DNA from: Bryobacterales bacterium
Lineage (GTDB): Bacteria; Acidobacteriota; Terriglobia; Bryobacterales; Bryobacteraceae
DNA: 5,695 nt
Assembly (NCBI GenBank): GCA_020853155.1
Contig: JADYZL010000063.1
Location: 1 to 5,695 of the forward strand
Direction of reading: 5' to 3'
This document shows positions 1 to 5,695 of this stretch, piece by piece (the stretch's first letter is position 1; the number at the start of each line of letters is the position of its first letter). Position numbers and translations under genes: made by a program. Under the pieces are notes generated by a model. That model searched no databases. It saw only the letters and a program-made list of their open reading frames with translations, and was not told the DNA's origin.

Positions 1-81
1 CAGTTGTTCATCAACAAGTTCACGGAAAACAGTGCGCTGGTTCCAGTGGTCGTAGAGTCCAAATCCAAGCGCAGGAAATGA
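1..81 (+). CDS. yidC: Membrane protein insertase YidC, C-terminal end only (partial)
   Basis: Frame 1 is open from the first base to a TGA at 79-81 and encodes 26 residues beginning QLFINKFTE and ending in the basic tail KSKRRK. YidC proteins finish their last transmembrane helix with a QQ-x-(L/I)-I-N-(K/R) type sequence followed by a short, strongly basic cytoplasmic tail, which is what is seen here. YidC inserts and folds inner-membrane proteins, alone or with SecYEG; the basic tail can contact ribosomes. The rest of the gene lies upstream of the window. Identification rests on this short tail and on the neighbours: jag starts 6 bases later and mnmE follows, the classical yidC-jag-mnmE order. 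The piece is too short to be certain of the family on sequence alone. Confidence 0.75.
   Translation, partial: QLFINKFTENSALVPVVVESKSKRRK
73..77 (+). promoter_or_regulatory. Probable ribosome binding site of jag
   Basis: AGGAA lies inside the last codons of yidC, 10 bases before the GTG at 88. It supports GTG 88 as the jag start. It is a weak but usable Shine-Dalgarno match, and its position implies that jag translation is coupled to the end of yidC. Confidence 0.4.
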
Positions 82-87
82 GCACGC

Positions 88-783
88 GTGCCCGATACCA
101 AGTACACGGTGGAACATCACGGAAAGCGGATCTCGGATTTTCTTTCCACCCTCATTCACAATGCGGGTTTCGATCTCAAATTTACCGTGGCGCCTCCCGC
201 CCACATCGATCCGGAGTTTGAGCATCCTGACCTCAAAGTGGAGTTGAAGGGCCGCGATAGCGAACTCCTGCTTGCGAACAAGGCGGAGACCCTGTTGGCG
301 ATTGAAACGCTCACGCTCGAAATGCTCGGCGTGCCCGGAGACGAGCATTCACGCATCGCTTTTGACTGCGAGGACTATCGCTTCTTGCGCATGCAGGAAT
401 TGCGGATGACCGCGCAGGCCGCGGCGGACCGCGTGGTGGAAACAGGCAAGCCGTTCACCTTCAATCCCCTGAACAGCCGGGAGCGCCGCATCCTTCACCT
501 GGCGTTGCGCAACCGGGAGGAAGTGCGCTCGGAGAGCGCCTCCAGCCTCCATGGCCGCTACGTGGTTATCTATCCCTCGGCCATGGCGACCCCTGCGGAA
601 CCCCCGCCGCCTCCAGGTCCGTTCCGCCCCGCCGCCGGGCGCGAAAGTGCTCCGCCATCCCGTGGATTCGAGCGTCGCGGAGACGGAAGACGTAGTGAAG
701 GGCGGGGTGGGCCTTCCGACCGCCCCCGTTCCGACCGGGGAGACCGTCCCCGCGGCGGCCGCGGCCCCCGCCGCTCCGGCTAG
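88..783 (+). CDS. jag: Jag/KhpB-like RNA-binding protein (KH + R3H) with Arg/Gly-rich tail
   Basis: 231 residues from a GTG start; an in-frame TGA at 79-81 leaves no earlier start, and AGGAA precedes it by 10 bases. Jag/KhpB (also called EloR/SpoIIIJ-associated protein) is a cytoplasmic RNA-binding protein, linked in Firmicutes to envelope growth and small-RNA control. Residues about 45-80 form the KH domain ([12 protein letters not shown], then [15 protein letters not shown]). The usual GxxG nucleic-acid loop (GRRG in many homologues) is ANKA at 63-66. Residues about 92-163 form the R3H domain with [18 protein letters not shown] and the signature [12 protein letters not shown] (Arg133-x3-His137), ending RYVVIYPS. 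The N-terminal Jag_N domain of Bacillus-type proteins is absent. From about 165 the tail is disordered: PPPPP, then repeated RGG/DRG/RPR units to the end. It sits between yidC and mnmE as expected. Family assignment is secure; the RNA targets are unknown. Confidence 0.93.
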   Translation: MPDTKYTVEHHGKRISDFLSTLIHNAGFDLKFTVAPPAHIDPEFEHPDLKVELKGRDSELLLANKAETLLAIETLTLEMLGVPGDEHSRIAFDCEDYRFLRMQELRMTAQAAADRVVETGKPFTFNPLNSRERRILHLALRNREEVRSESASSLHGRYVVIYPSAMATPAEPPPPPGPFRPAAGRESAPPSRGFERRGDGRRSEGRGGPSDRPRSDRGDRPRGGRGPRRSG

Positions 784-787
784 CCGG
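736..787 (+). repeat. Cluster of inverted repeats across the jag/mnmE junction
   Basis: Three short inverted repeats follow one another. CGGGGA (736-741) pairs with TCCCCG (747-752) around a 5-base loop. CCGCGG (750-755) repeats as a self-complementary copy at 759-764 around CGG. CCGGCTAGCCGG (776-787) is a perfect 12-base palindrome containing the jag TAG stop (781-783), 9 bases before the mnmE GTG. The DNA is almost pure G+C, so some complementarity is expected by chance. A role in mRNA folding or mnmE translation is only an inference. Confidence 0.4.
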
Positions 788-796
788 TACGCTCCC

Positions 797-2182
797 GTGG
801 ACCTGCGCGATACCATTGTCGCCTTGGCAACCCCCCCTGGCCGTGCCGGGCTGGGGGTTGTGCGCCTTTCTGGTTCCCGCGCCCGGGAAATCGCCGGCGC
901 CTTCCTCACAAGAGAAGACGGCCAACCGCTTGCCTGGAAGACCTGGGCCTCCACACTCGCGATCCTTCGGGATCGCGATGGCGCGAAAGTGGATCAGGTG
1001 GTGGTCAGCTACTTCGCCGGGCCGCGCTCGTTTACGGCGGAAGATGTGGTCGAGGTCTCCTGCCACGGTTCACCGGTAATCCTCCGTTTCTGCGTGGAAG
1101 CAGCCATCACCCACGGCGCGCGCATGGCGGAGCCGGGCGAATTCACGCTGCGCGCCTTCGCCAACGGGCGGATTGACCTGCCTCGGGCGGAAGCCGTCCG
1201 CGACCTCATCGAGGCCACCACCCTCTACCAGGCCAAGGTAGCCGCCCAGCAGGTGGATGGCTCCCTCGCCAGGACGCTCGCGCCGCTCAAGCAGCAACTT
1301 CTCGATCTGGTGGCGCGTCTTGAAGCGGGCATCGATTTCGCGGAGGATGCCACCAGCGAAATCGATATTCCGGAGACGGACGATATCCTGCCCGTGCTCG
1401 ATGCCGCTCTGGCGGAAATCCGTCGCCTCGCGGGCAGTTACTCCTATGGCCGCTACGTCCATGAGGGCTTCGCCCTCGCCATCGTCGGGCGTCCAAACGT
1501 CGGCAAGAGCAGCCTGTTCAATGCGCTATTGGAGCAGGATCGCGCCATTGTGACGGAGATTCCCGGCACCACGCGCGACCTCGTCACGGAGCACGCATCC
1601 ATCGCCGGTATCCCCGTCCGCCTCATCGATACCGCGGGCATTCGCGCGAGTGAAGACCGGGTTGAGGTGCTGGGCATCGAGCGCAGCTACGGTGCGCTCG
1701 CCGATGCCGATTTGGTTTTGCTGGTTGTGGATCTTTCGGAACCGCACAACCCGGAAGACGAGGCGCTCCTCGAGCGCGTCCGCAATTCCGGCCCGTTCCT
1801 GATTGTGGGCAATAAGAGCGATCTTCCTCGTCTCGCCGGCCCCATCGCGGTTCGTGGGGCCTCCGAGAGGGTGCATGCGGTTTCGGCCCGGCACGGGGCA
1901 GGTCTCGCGGAACTGCGAGCGGCAATCCTGGCGGCGCTTGCGCCCGCGCAAGGCATCCCTCCCGAATCGAGCATGATCACGAATGCGCGGCATGCGGGCC
2001 TGCTGCGTGAATCCGCCACCGCTCTCGAGAGAGCGCGGGAAACGCAACTCGCCGGACGCACGCACGAACTCCTCCTCTCCGACCTCTACGATGCGCTCGA
2101 CCCCATCGGCGCCATTACGGGCAGCACCACCGCCGACGACATCCTGCATCGCATCTTCAACACGTTCTGTATCGGCAAATAG
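797..2182 (+). CDS. mnmE: tRNA uridine-5-carboxymethylaminomethyl modification GTPase MnmE (TrmE)
   Basis: 461 residues from GTG 797. MnmE, with MnmG, uses GTP, a methylene-tetrahydrofolate carbon, FAD and glycine or ammonium to install (carboxymethyl)aminomethyl groups on U34 of certain tRNAs in the cytoplasm. The N-terminal folate-binding/dimerisation domain starts [19 protein letters not shown] (5-23) and carries VEVSCHGSP (85-93). A helical domain is split around the G domain. The G domain has G1 [12 protein letters not shown] (231-242, Asn234 in the K+-binding position), G2 EIPGTTRD (254-261), G3 DTAGIR (278-283), Glu290 at the place of the catalytic Glu282 of E. coli, G4 NKSD (339-342) and G5 SA (363-364). 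It ends in the canonical FCIGK with Cys458. Length is normal for the family. The frame stays open upstream to an ATG at 551 (543 residues), but homology begins only at 797, 13 bases after the jag stop. No good Shine-Dalgarno precedes 797, so coupling to jag is likely. All catalytic motifs are intact. Confidence 0.96.
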   Translation: MDLRDTIVALATPPGRAGLGVVRLSGSRAREIAGAFLTREDGQPLAWKTWASTLAILRDRDGAKVDQVVVSYFAGPRSFTAEDVVEVSCHGSPVILRFCVEAAITHGARMAEPGEFTLRAFANGRIDLPRAEAVRDLIEATTLYQAKVAAQQVDGSLARTLAPLKQQLLDLVARLEAGIDFAEDATSEIDIPETDDILPVLDAALAEIRRLAGSYSYGRYVHEGFALAIVGRPNVGKSSLFNALLEQDRAIVTEIPGTTRDLVTEHASIAGIPVRLIDTAGIRASEDRVEVLGIERSYGALADADLVLLVVDLSEPHNPEDEALLERVRNSGPFLIVGNKSDLPRLAGPIAVRGASERVHAVSARHGAGLAELRAAILAALAPAQGIPPESSMITNARHAGLLRESATALERARETQLAGRTHELLLSDLYDALDPIGAITGSTTADDILHRIFNTFCIGK

Positions 2183-2193
2183 CCTCCTCGCCA

Positions 2194-2214
2194 GGAACCC
2201 AGTTGCCGGGTATC
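2194..2214. terminator. Weak imperfect hairpin between convergent genes
   Basis: This lies in the 47-base gap between the mnmE stop and the end of the opposing ntrX gene. ACCC (2197-2200) pairs with GGGT (2208-2211) around a 7-base loop; the arms extend by one A/A mismatch, a G-T and a G-C pair. No T-run follows on either strand, so this is at best a weak bidirectional terminator. It is the only candidate in the gap. Confidence 0.2.
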
Positions 2215-2229
2215 CGCGGAAGCGGAACC

Positions 2230-3594
2230 TCAGCCTTCCTTGGGCGCAATGCCCAGAGATCGCATTTTCCGGTAAAGGTTGCTTCGCTCCAGGCCCAGCA
2301 GTTCCGCGGTCCGCGACACGTTGCCGCTCGTCTCTTCAAGCTTCTTGAGGATATACTCGCGTTCCACCGACGTGCGCACTTCCTGCAGGCTGCCCACGAA
2401 TCGGTCGGCGTGCGGGTCCGAACGGCGGCCCTTATCGAGCGGGAGATGCCGCGCCTCCACCTCGCTGTGCGGGTGCAGAATCGCGATGCGCTCCATCATG
2501 TTCCGAAGCTCCCGCACATTCCCCGGCCAGGATTGATTCGCCAGCGTTTCGAGCGCTTCCGGCGTCAGCTTCTTCGGCTTGCGTCCATAGGCCAGCGTGA
2601 ACTCGTTCAGGAAGAAATCGCACAACGCCGGGATATCCTCCTTCCGCTCGCGCAGGGGAGGCATCACGAACGGAATCACATTCAGCCGGTAGAAGAGATC
2701 TTCCCGAAAGTTTCCCCGCTCGATCTCTTTCTCCAAATCCTTATTGGTGGAGGCGATCACCCGGACGTCCACCTCCACGGCTTCGTTTGCTCCCAGTGGC
2801 TCGATGCGCTGCTCGTCGAGCACCCGCAGCACTTTGGCTTGGGTGCGCAGGCTCATGTCGCCCACCTCATCCAGGAAGAGCGTCCCGCCGTGCGCTCGTT
2901 CGAACTTACCCGACTTCATGTCATGCGGCGGCGGCAAGCCGCGGTTGCGTTCTCCGAAAAGCTCGCTCTCTATCATGTCCTCCGGGATGGCGGCGCAGTT
3001 CAACTCCACGAAGGGCTTCCCCACGCGCTCACTGAGCGCGTGCAGAGAGCGCGCCACCAGTTCCTTGCCCACGCCGCTTTCCCCATAGATCAGCACACGG
3101 CCGTTCGTGGCGGCCATCAACCTCAATTGCTGGCGCACCGCCTTCATGGGAATGCTCTCGCCGATAATCGTATAGCGGGATTGCTCCTCGTCACGCAGTT
3201 GCCGGTTCTCCCGTTCCAGTTGGCGCATCTGGAGCGCGTTCTTCACCGCCACCATCACCTTCTCAAGCGTGAGGGGTTTCTCCAGAAAATCGAATGCGCC
3301 GAACTTGGTGGCCCGCACCGCGCTCTCGATCGTGCCGTGCCCAGAGATCATCAGCACCAGCGGGCGCTTGGACGCGGGAAGCTTCTGGATCTCTACCAGC
3401 GTCTCGAGCCCGTCCATGCCGGGCAGCCAGATATCGAGCAGCACCAGCGCGTACGGATCGGTCTCCAGGATGCGCAGGCACTCTTCTCCCGATTCCGCCG
3501 TTCCGCAGACGTAGCCTTCGTCTTCCAGTACGCCGGAGAGGGTTGAGCGAATGGCCGCCTCATCGTCCACCACCAGGATTCGCCGCTCGTTCAT
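2230..3594 (-). CDS. ntrX: NtrX-like response regulator (receiver, AAA+ ATPase, Fis HTH) lacking GAFTGA
   Basis: 454 residues, ATG at 3594. The receiver (about 1-120) has Asp10/Asp11, phospho-acceptor Asp54 (LLDIWLPGMDG), Ser84 in MISGHG and Lys106 in EKP; VLEDEGY and MISGHGTIESAV are typical of NtrX. A short coiled coil (121-137) leads to the NtrC-type AAA+ domain (about 142-380): Walker A GESGVGKE (171-178), Walker B TLFLDE (238-243), sensor I STNKD (282-286), arginine-finger candidates Arg297 and Arg303, and sensor II WPGNVREL (356-363). Residues 423-445 form the Fis-type helix-turn-helix (NVSRTAELLGLERSNLYRK). The loop that should read GAFTGA is RGLPPP at 218-223, with spacing between ELFG and GGTLFLDE unchanged. 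In sigma-54 activators this loop contacts sigma-54, so this protein probably does not open sigma-54 promoters; alphaproteobacterial NtrX proteins also lack it. It is the partner of the overlapping kinase gene. NtrX subfamily is likely; a general NtrC-family regulator is the alternative. Confidence 0.93.
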   Translation of the reverse strand: MNERRILVVDDEAAIRSTLSGVLEDEGYVCGTAESGEECLRILETDPYALVLLDIWLPGMDGLETLVEIQKLPASKRPLVLMISGHGTIESAVRATKFGAFDFLEKPLTLEKVMVAVKNALQMRQLERENRQLRDEEQSRYTIIGESIPMKAVRQQLRLMAATNGRVLIYGESGVGKELVARSLHALSERVGKPFVELNCAAIPEDMIESELFGERNRGLPPPHDMKSGKFERAHGGTLFLDEVGDMSLRTQAKVLRVLDEQRIEPLGANEAVEVDVRVIASTNKDLEKEIERGNFREDLFYRLNVIPFVMPPLRERKEDIPALCDFFLNEFTLAYGRKPKKLTPEALETLANQSWPGNVRELRNMMERIAILHPHSEVEARHLPLDKGRRSDPHADRFVGSLQEVRTSVEREYILKKLEETSGNVSRTAELLGLERSNLYRKMRSLGIAPKEG

Positions 3595-5695
3595 AACTGG
3601 TTCACCTCAACCGATGTGCCGGAAACCGGATGCTCCGGCGGCGGGTTCTCCATGGGAGCAACCGGCAGATCGATGACAAACCGCGTGCCGGAGGGTTCGT
3701 TATCTTCCACGCGAATCGTCGCGCGATGCTCTTCGAGAATGTGATTCACGATCGCCAATCCCAATCCGCTCCCTCGCCCCTTGGTGGAGTAATACGGAAC
3801 GAACAGCTTAGCCTTATCCTCCGCGGAGACGCCGCAGCCGCTGTCGGAAATCCACAGATCCACGCCGTTGCCGTTTACCCGGTGCGTTTGCACCACAATT
3901 CGCTTCACCGCCGATTCCTCCATCGCATCCACGGCGTTATCGACCAGATTGACGATCGCCCGTTTGAACTGATTCTGGTCCAGCGCCACCTGAGGAAGCC
4001 CCTCGGCAAGGTGCAGTTCCATCGTCACATCTTCCAATCGCCCGGCAAACACCGCCAGCGCATCTTCCACGACATCGTTCAAATCCATCGGCCGCAACTG
4101 GGCGGCGGGCAGCCGGGCGAACTGCGCGAACTCGTCCACCAGCATCCGCACGGAATCCACTTCGCGCGAGATCGTTCCGGCGGCTTCGCGAATCACCTGA
4201 GCCTCTTCCTCGGAGACGCCAAGCCGATCGATGCGGCGGCGGATCCGGTCGGCCGATAGCGCGATCGGGGTGAGGGGATTCTTGATCTCGTGCGCCACCC
4301 TCCGCGCCACTTCGTGCCAGGCCGCCACTTTCTGGGCGCGCAGAATCTCCGTGGTGTCTTCAAGCACAATCACGAAACCCGCGCGGGGTTTCCGGTCAAT
4401 CGCCGCGACGGTTACCGAGAGGTTTCGCGGACTGCCTTCGTGGATCTGCTCCCATTGGCGGGACGCCTGCCCGGTACGCCCGGCGCGATTCATCAGATAG
4501 TGCAGTTCCGCCGTGTCCTCGGGCCCGAAAAGGTCCTCCAGCCGCAGTGCGCGGTCCGCCATTTTGTTCGGGAACATCTGGCGGAATGCCGTGTTTACGC
4601 GCTGGATGACGCCCTCCCGGGAGACGGATATCACCGCCGTGGGAATGCTCTCGAGAATCGTCTCCATGAACTGACGGCGCCTCTCCAGTTCGAACGCGCT
4701 CGCTTCGAGATCCTGCGTCATCTCGTTAAAGCCGCGCACGAGCGCGGCCAGTTCGTCGTTCGCCGGGATCTCCACGCGGTAATGCAGGTTGCCTTTGCGC
4801 ACCTCCCCGGCGGCGTGCAGCAGCGTGGTGATCGGGACGCTAATCTGCTTCGCCAGCAACGTTGCCACCCAGGTGGCAATAAATAGAATGAACAGCGTGA
4901 GCAACGCCATCAACTGCAGATAGAAGGCCCTCCATTCGCGCCGGTCGATGGCAAGCTGGTCATACTCGCGCAAGTAGCGCACAATCGCCTGATCGCGCCC
5001 CGCAAGGTCTTCGGGTAACTGAGCGGAGACCACAACGTAGCCCAATAGACCGTTGCCGTTCTTCACCTCGATCCGCGCGAGGCTTCGCGTGCCGGTGATG
5101 GGAACCAGTTCCTGAGCATCCCCGCAAAGCCCCAGCCGTTGCTCGTCGCGGTTGAGCACCGCCGCATCCGGGATGCCGAACGTCTCGCACAGCGGCCGGA
5201 TCACCGCGTTCAGATTGATACCCTGCCGCAGACCTTCGCGGATGCGCTCGGAGGAGGCGATCAGATAGGCCTGCGTCATCGCCTTATGCGCGATCTCGCG
5301 ATCCATCGCCTTGCCGACCGCGATGAGATGCTCCTTGATGCCTTCCCCCGGGCGGCTGAACCACTTATCCAGGTTGAAATTCAGCACCGAGATACTGAAC
5401 AGCACCAGGAAAAATGCGGGCAGCACGCTGAGGCCGATGGCCCCGGCCACGAGTTTGGTCTTAATGAGGGAGCCTTCACGGCTGCTCTTTCGCTCCAGAT
5501 AAAGCTTGATCACGGAGCGGAACAGCAGGAATCCGACGATCAGCGTGAGCAGGAAGACAACCGTCGAAATGGCCCAGAACAGAAACGCCTGGCTCGTGTT
5601 GGCGGGGCGCAGCGAGCCCATGGAGAACGAACCCTGCCAGACGACGAGTGCAGTCGAGAGGCCGAGCAGAATCAATCCGGCTGCAAGTAGAAACC
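3591..5695 (-). CDS. ntrY: NtrY-like membrane sensor histidine kinase (5' end cut by window edge)
   Basis: The frame is open from the window edge to TGA at 3591-3593. The first possible in-window start is TTG 5675 (694 residues), but codons before it read FLLAAG and continue the first transmembrane helix, so the true start lies beyond the window. Numbering from TTG: membrane helices at about 1-13, 30-52, 75-97 and 250-275; an extracytoplasmic segment of about 150 residues (98-249) with Cys163 and Cys184; HAMP (about 270-325, ending GFNEMTQDLE); a PAS domain (about 332-440, ESIPTAVISVSREGVIQRVN); HisKA with RRVAHEIKNPLTP, phospho-acceptor His462; HATPase with N box NLVDNAVDAM (576-585), G1 DSGCG (611-615) and G2 GRGSGLGLAI (633-642); a Pro-rich tail. 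KTKLVAGAIGLSVLPA and the layout match NtrY. It should autophosphorylate His462 and pass the phosphate to Asp54 of the regulator, whose ATG overlaps its stop (ATGA). The stimulus cannot be read from the sequence. Confidence 0.92.
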   Translation of the reverse strand, partial: FLLAAGLILLGLSTALVVWQGSFSMGSLRPANTSQAFLFWAISTVVFLLTLIVGFLLFRSVIKLYLERKSSREGSLIKTKLVAGAIGLSVLPAFFLVLFSISVLNFNLDKWFSRPGEGIKEHLIAVGKAMDREIAHKAMTQAYLIASSERIREGLRQGINLNAVIRPLCETFGIPDAAVLNRDEQRLGLCGDAQELVPITGTRSLARIEVKNGNGLLGYVVVSAQLPEDLAGRDQAIVRYLREYDQLAIDRREWRAFYLQLMALLTLFILFIATWVATLLAKQISVPITTLLHAAGEVRKGNLHYRVEIPANDELAALVRGFNEMTQDLEASAFELERRRQFMETILESIPTAVISVSREGVIQRVNTAFRQMFPNKMADRALRLEDLFGPEDTAELHYLMNRAGRTGQASRQWEQIHEGSPRNLSVTVAAIDRKPRAGFVIVLEDTTEILRAQKVAAWHEVARRVAHEIKNPLTPIALSADRIRRRIDRLGVSEEEAQVIREAAGTISREVDSVRMLVDEFAQFARLPAAQLRPMDLNDVVEDALAVFAGRLEDVTMELHLAEGLPQVALDQNQFKRAIVNLVDNAVDAMEESAVKRIVVQTHRVNGNGVDLWISDSGCGVSAEDKAKLFVPYYSTKGRGSGLGLAIVNHILEEHRATIRVEDNEPSGTRFVIDLPVAPMENPPPEHPVSGTSVEVNQL
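3603..3608 (-). promoter_or_regulatory. Ribosome binding site of ntrX
   Basis: On the minus strand GAGGTG lies inside the last codons of ntrY, 8 bases before the ntrX ATG. It is a strong Shine-Dalgarno match at ideal spacing. Together with the ATGA overlap of the two genes it fixes the ntrX start at 3594 and suggests translational coupling. Confidence 0.7.

Noticed and set aside
78..221. ATG at 78 overlapping the yidC stop (ATGA) as a possible jag start
   Set aside because: It is out of frame with the KH-R3H sequence and stops at 219-221. The frame from GTG 88 gives a continuous protein-like sequence into the KH domain.
349..954. A 201-codon minus-strand open frame under jag and the start of mnmE
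   Set aside because: Low-complexity Ala/Gly/Arg translation spanning two well-supported plus-strand genes; a GC-driven shadow.
1526..2149. A 207-codon minus-strand open frame under the mnmE G domain
   Set aside because: The plus strand has the complete set of MnmE GTPase motifs here; the antisense translation has no recognisable motif.
2203..3546. A 447-codon plus-strand open frame lying antisense to almost all of ntrX
   Set aside because: It is in exact codon register with ntrX on the opposite strand, so it stays open simply because ntrX avoids TTA, CTA and TCA codons, as expected at high GC. Its translation is His/Arg/Leu-rich with no recognisable domain, whereas the minus strand has all response-regulator motifs.
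5673..5675. TTG as the true start of the kinase
   Set aside because: The codons before it encode more of the same hydrophobic helix with no stop up to the window edge, so the gene more likely starts outside the window.
5139..5690. A 183-codon plus-strand open frame opposite the kinase N-terminus
   Set aside because: The translation is rich in Gln, Glu, Asp, Arg and His, as expected from the complement of hydrophobic membrane-helix codons; the minus strand encodes clear membrane segments.

Overview
The window is GC-rich, tightly packed bacterial chromosome that looks housekeeping throughout. It holds a plus-strand block, yidC (last 26 codons) - jag/khpB - mnmE, converging on a minus-strand two-component operon that I read as ntrY-ntrX. 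I see no mobile element, CRISPR array, tRNA, rRNA or phage gene. The only clearly non-coding gap is 47 bases between the two convergent stop codons.

Plus strand, 1-2182: yidC-jag-mnmE is the conserved cluster near the origin in many bacteria (rpmH-rnpA-yidD-yidC-jag-mnmE). YidC inserts membrane proteins, Jag/KhpB is a KH-R3H RNA-binding protein, and MnmE is the GTPase that modifies wobble uridine in tRNA. Spacing is 6 bases (yidC to jag) and 13 bases (jag to mnmE), so co-transcription and translational coupling are likely. No mnmG follows mnmE here, although mnmG is a common neighbour in other genomes.

Minus strand, 5695-2230: a membrane histidine kinase with HAMP, PAS, HisKA and HATPase regions (5' end cut by the window edge) overlaps by ATGA with a receiver - AAA+ - Fis-HTH response regulator. 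Domain layout and motifs match the NtrY/NtrX family, which controls nitrogen, redox and envelope responses in several phyla. The kinase would sense at the membrane through a roughly 150-residue extracytoplasmic domain and phosphorylate Asp54 of the regulator.

Organism: high GC, the order yidC-jag-mnmE without mnmG, an NtrYX pair and the form of the Jag protein together suggest an Acidobacteriota-like lineage (Solibacter/Bryobacter type). This is a tentative inference from memory of such genomes, not a proven assignment.

Nothing here amounts to a new defence or mobile system. The points most worth a second look are the replacement of the sigma-54-contacting GAFTGA loop in the NtrX-like regulator by RGLPPP, the loss of the GxxG signature in the Jag KH domain together with an RGG-like tail, and the structured, two-frame-open DNA at the jag/mnmE junction.
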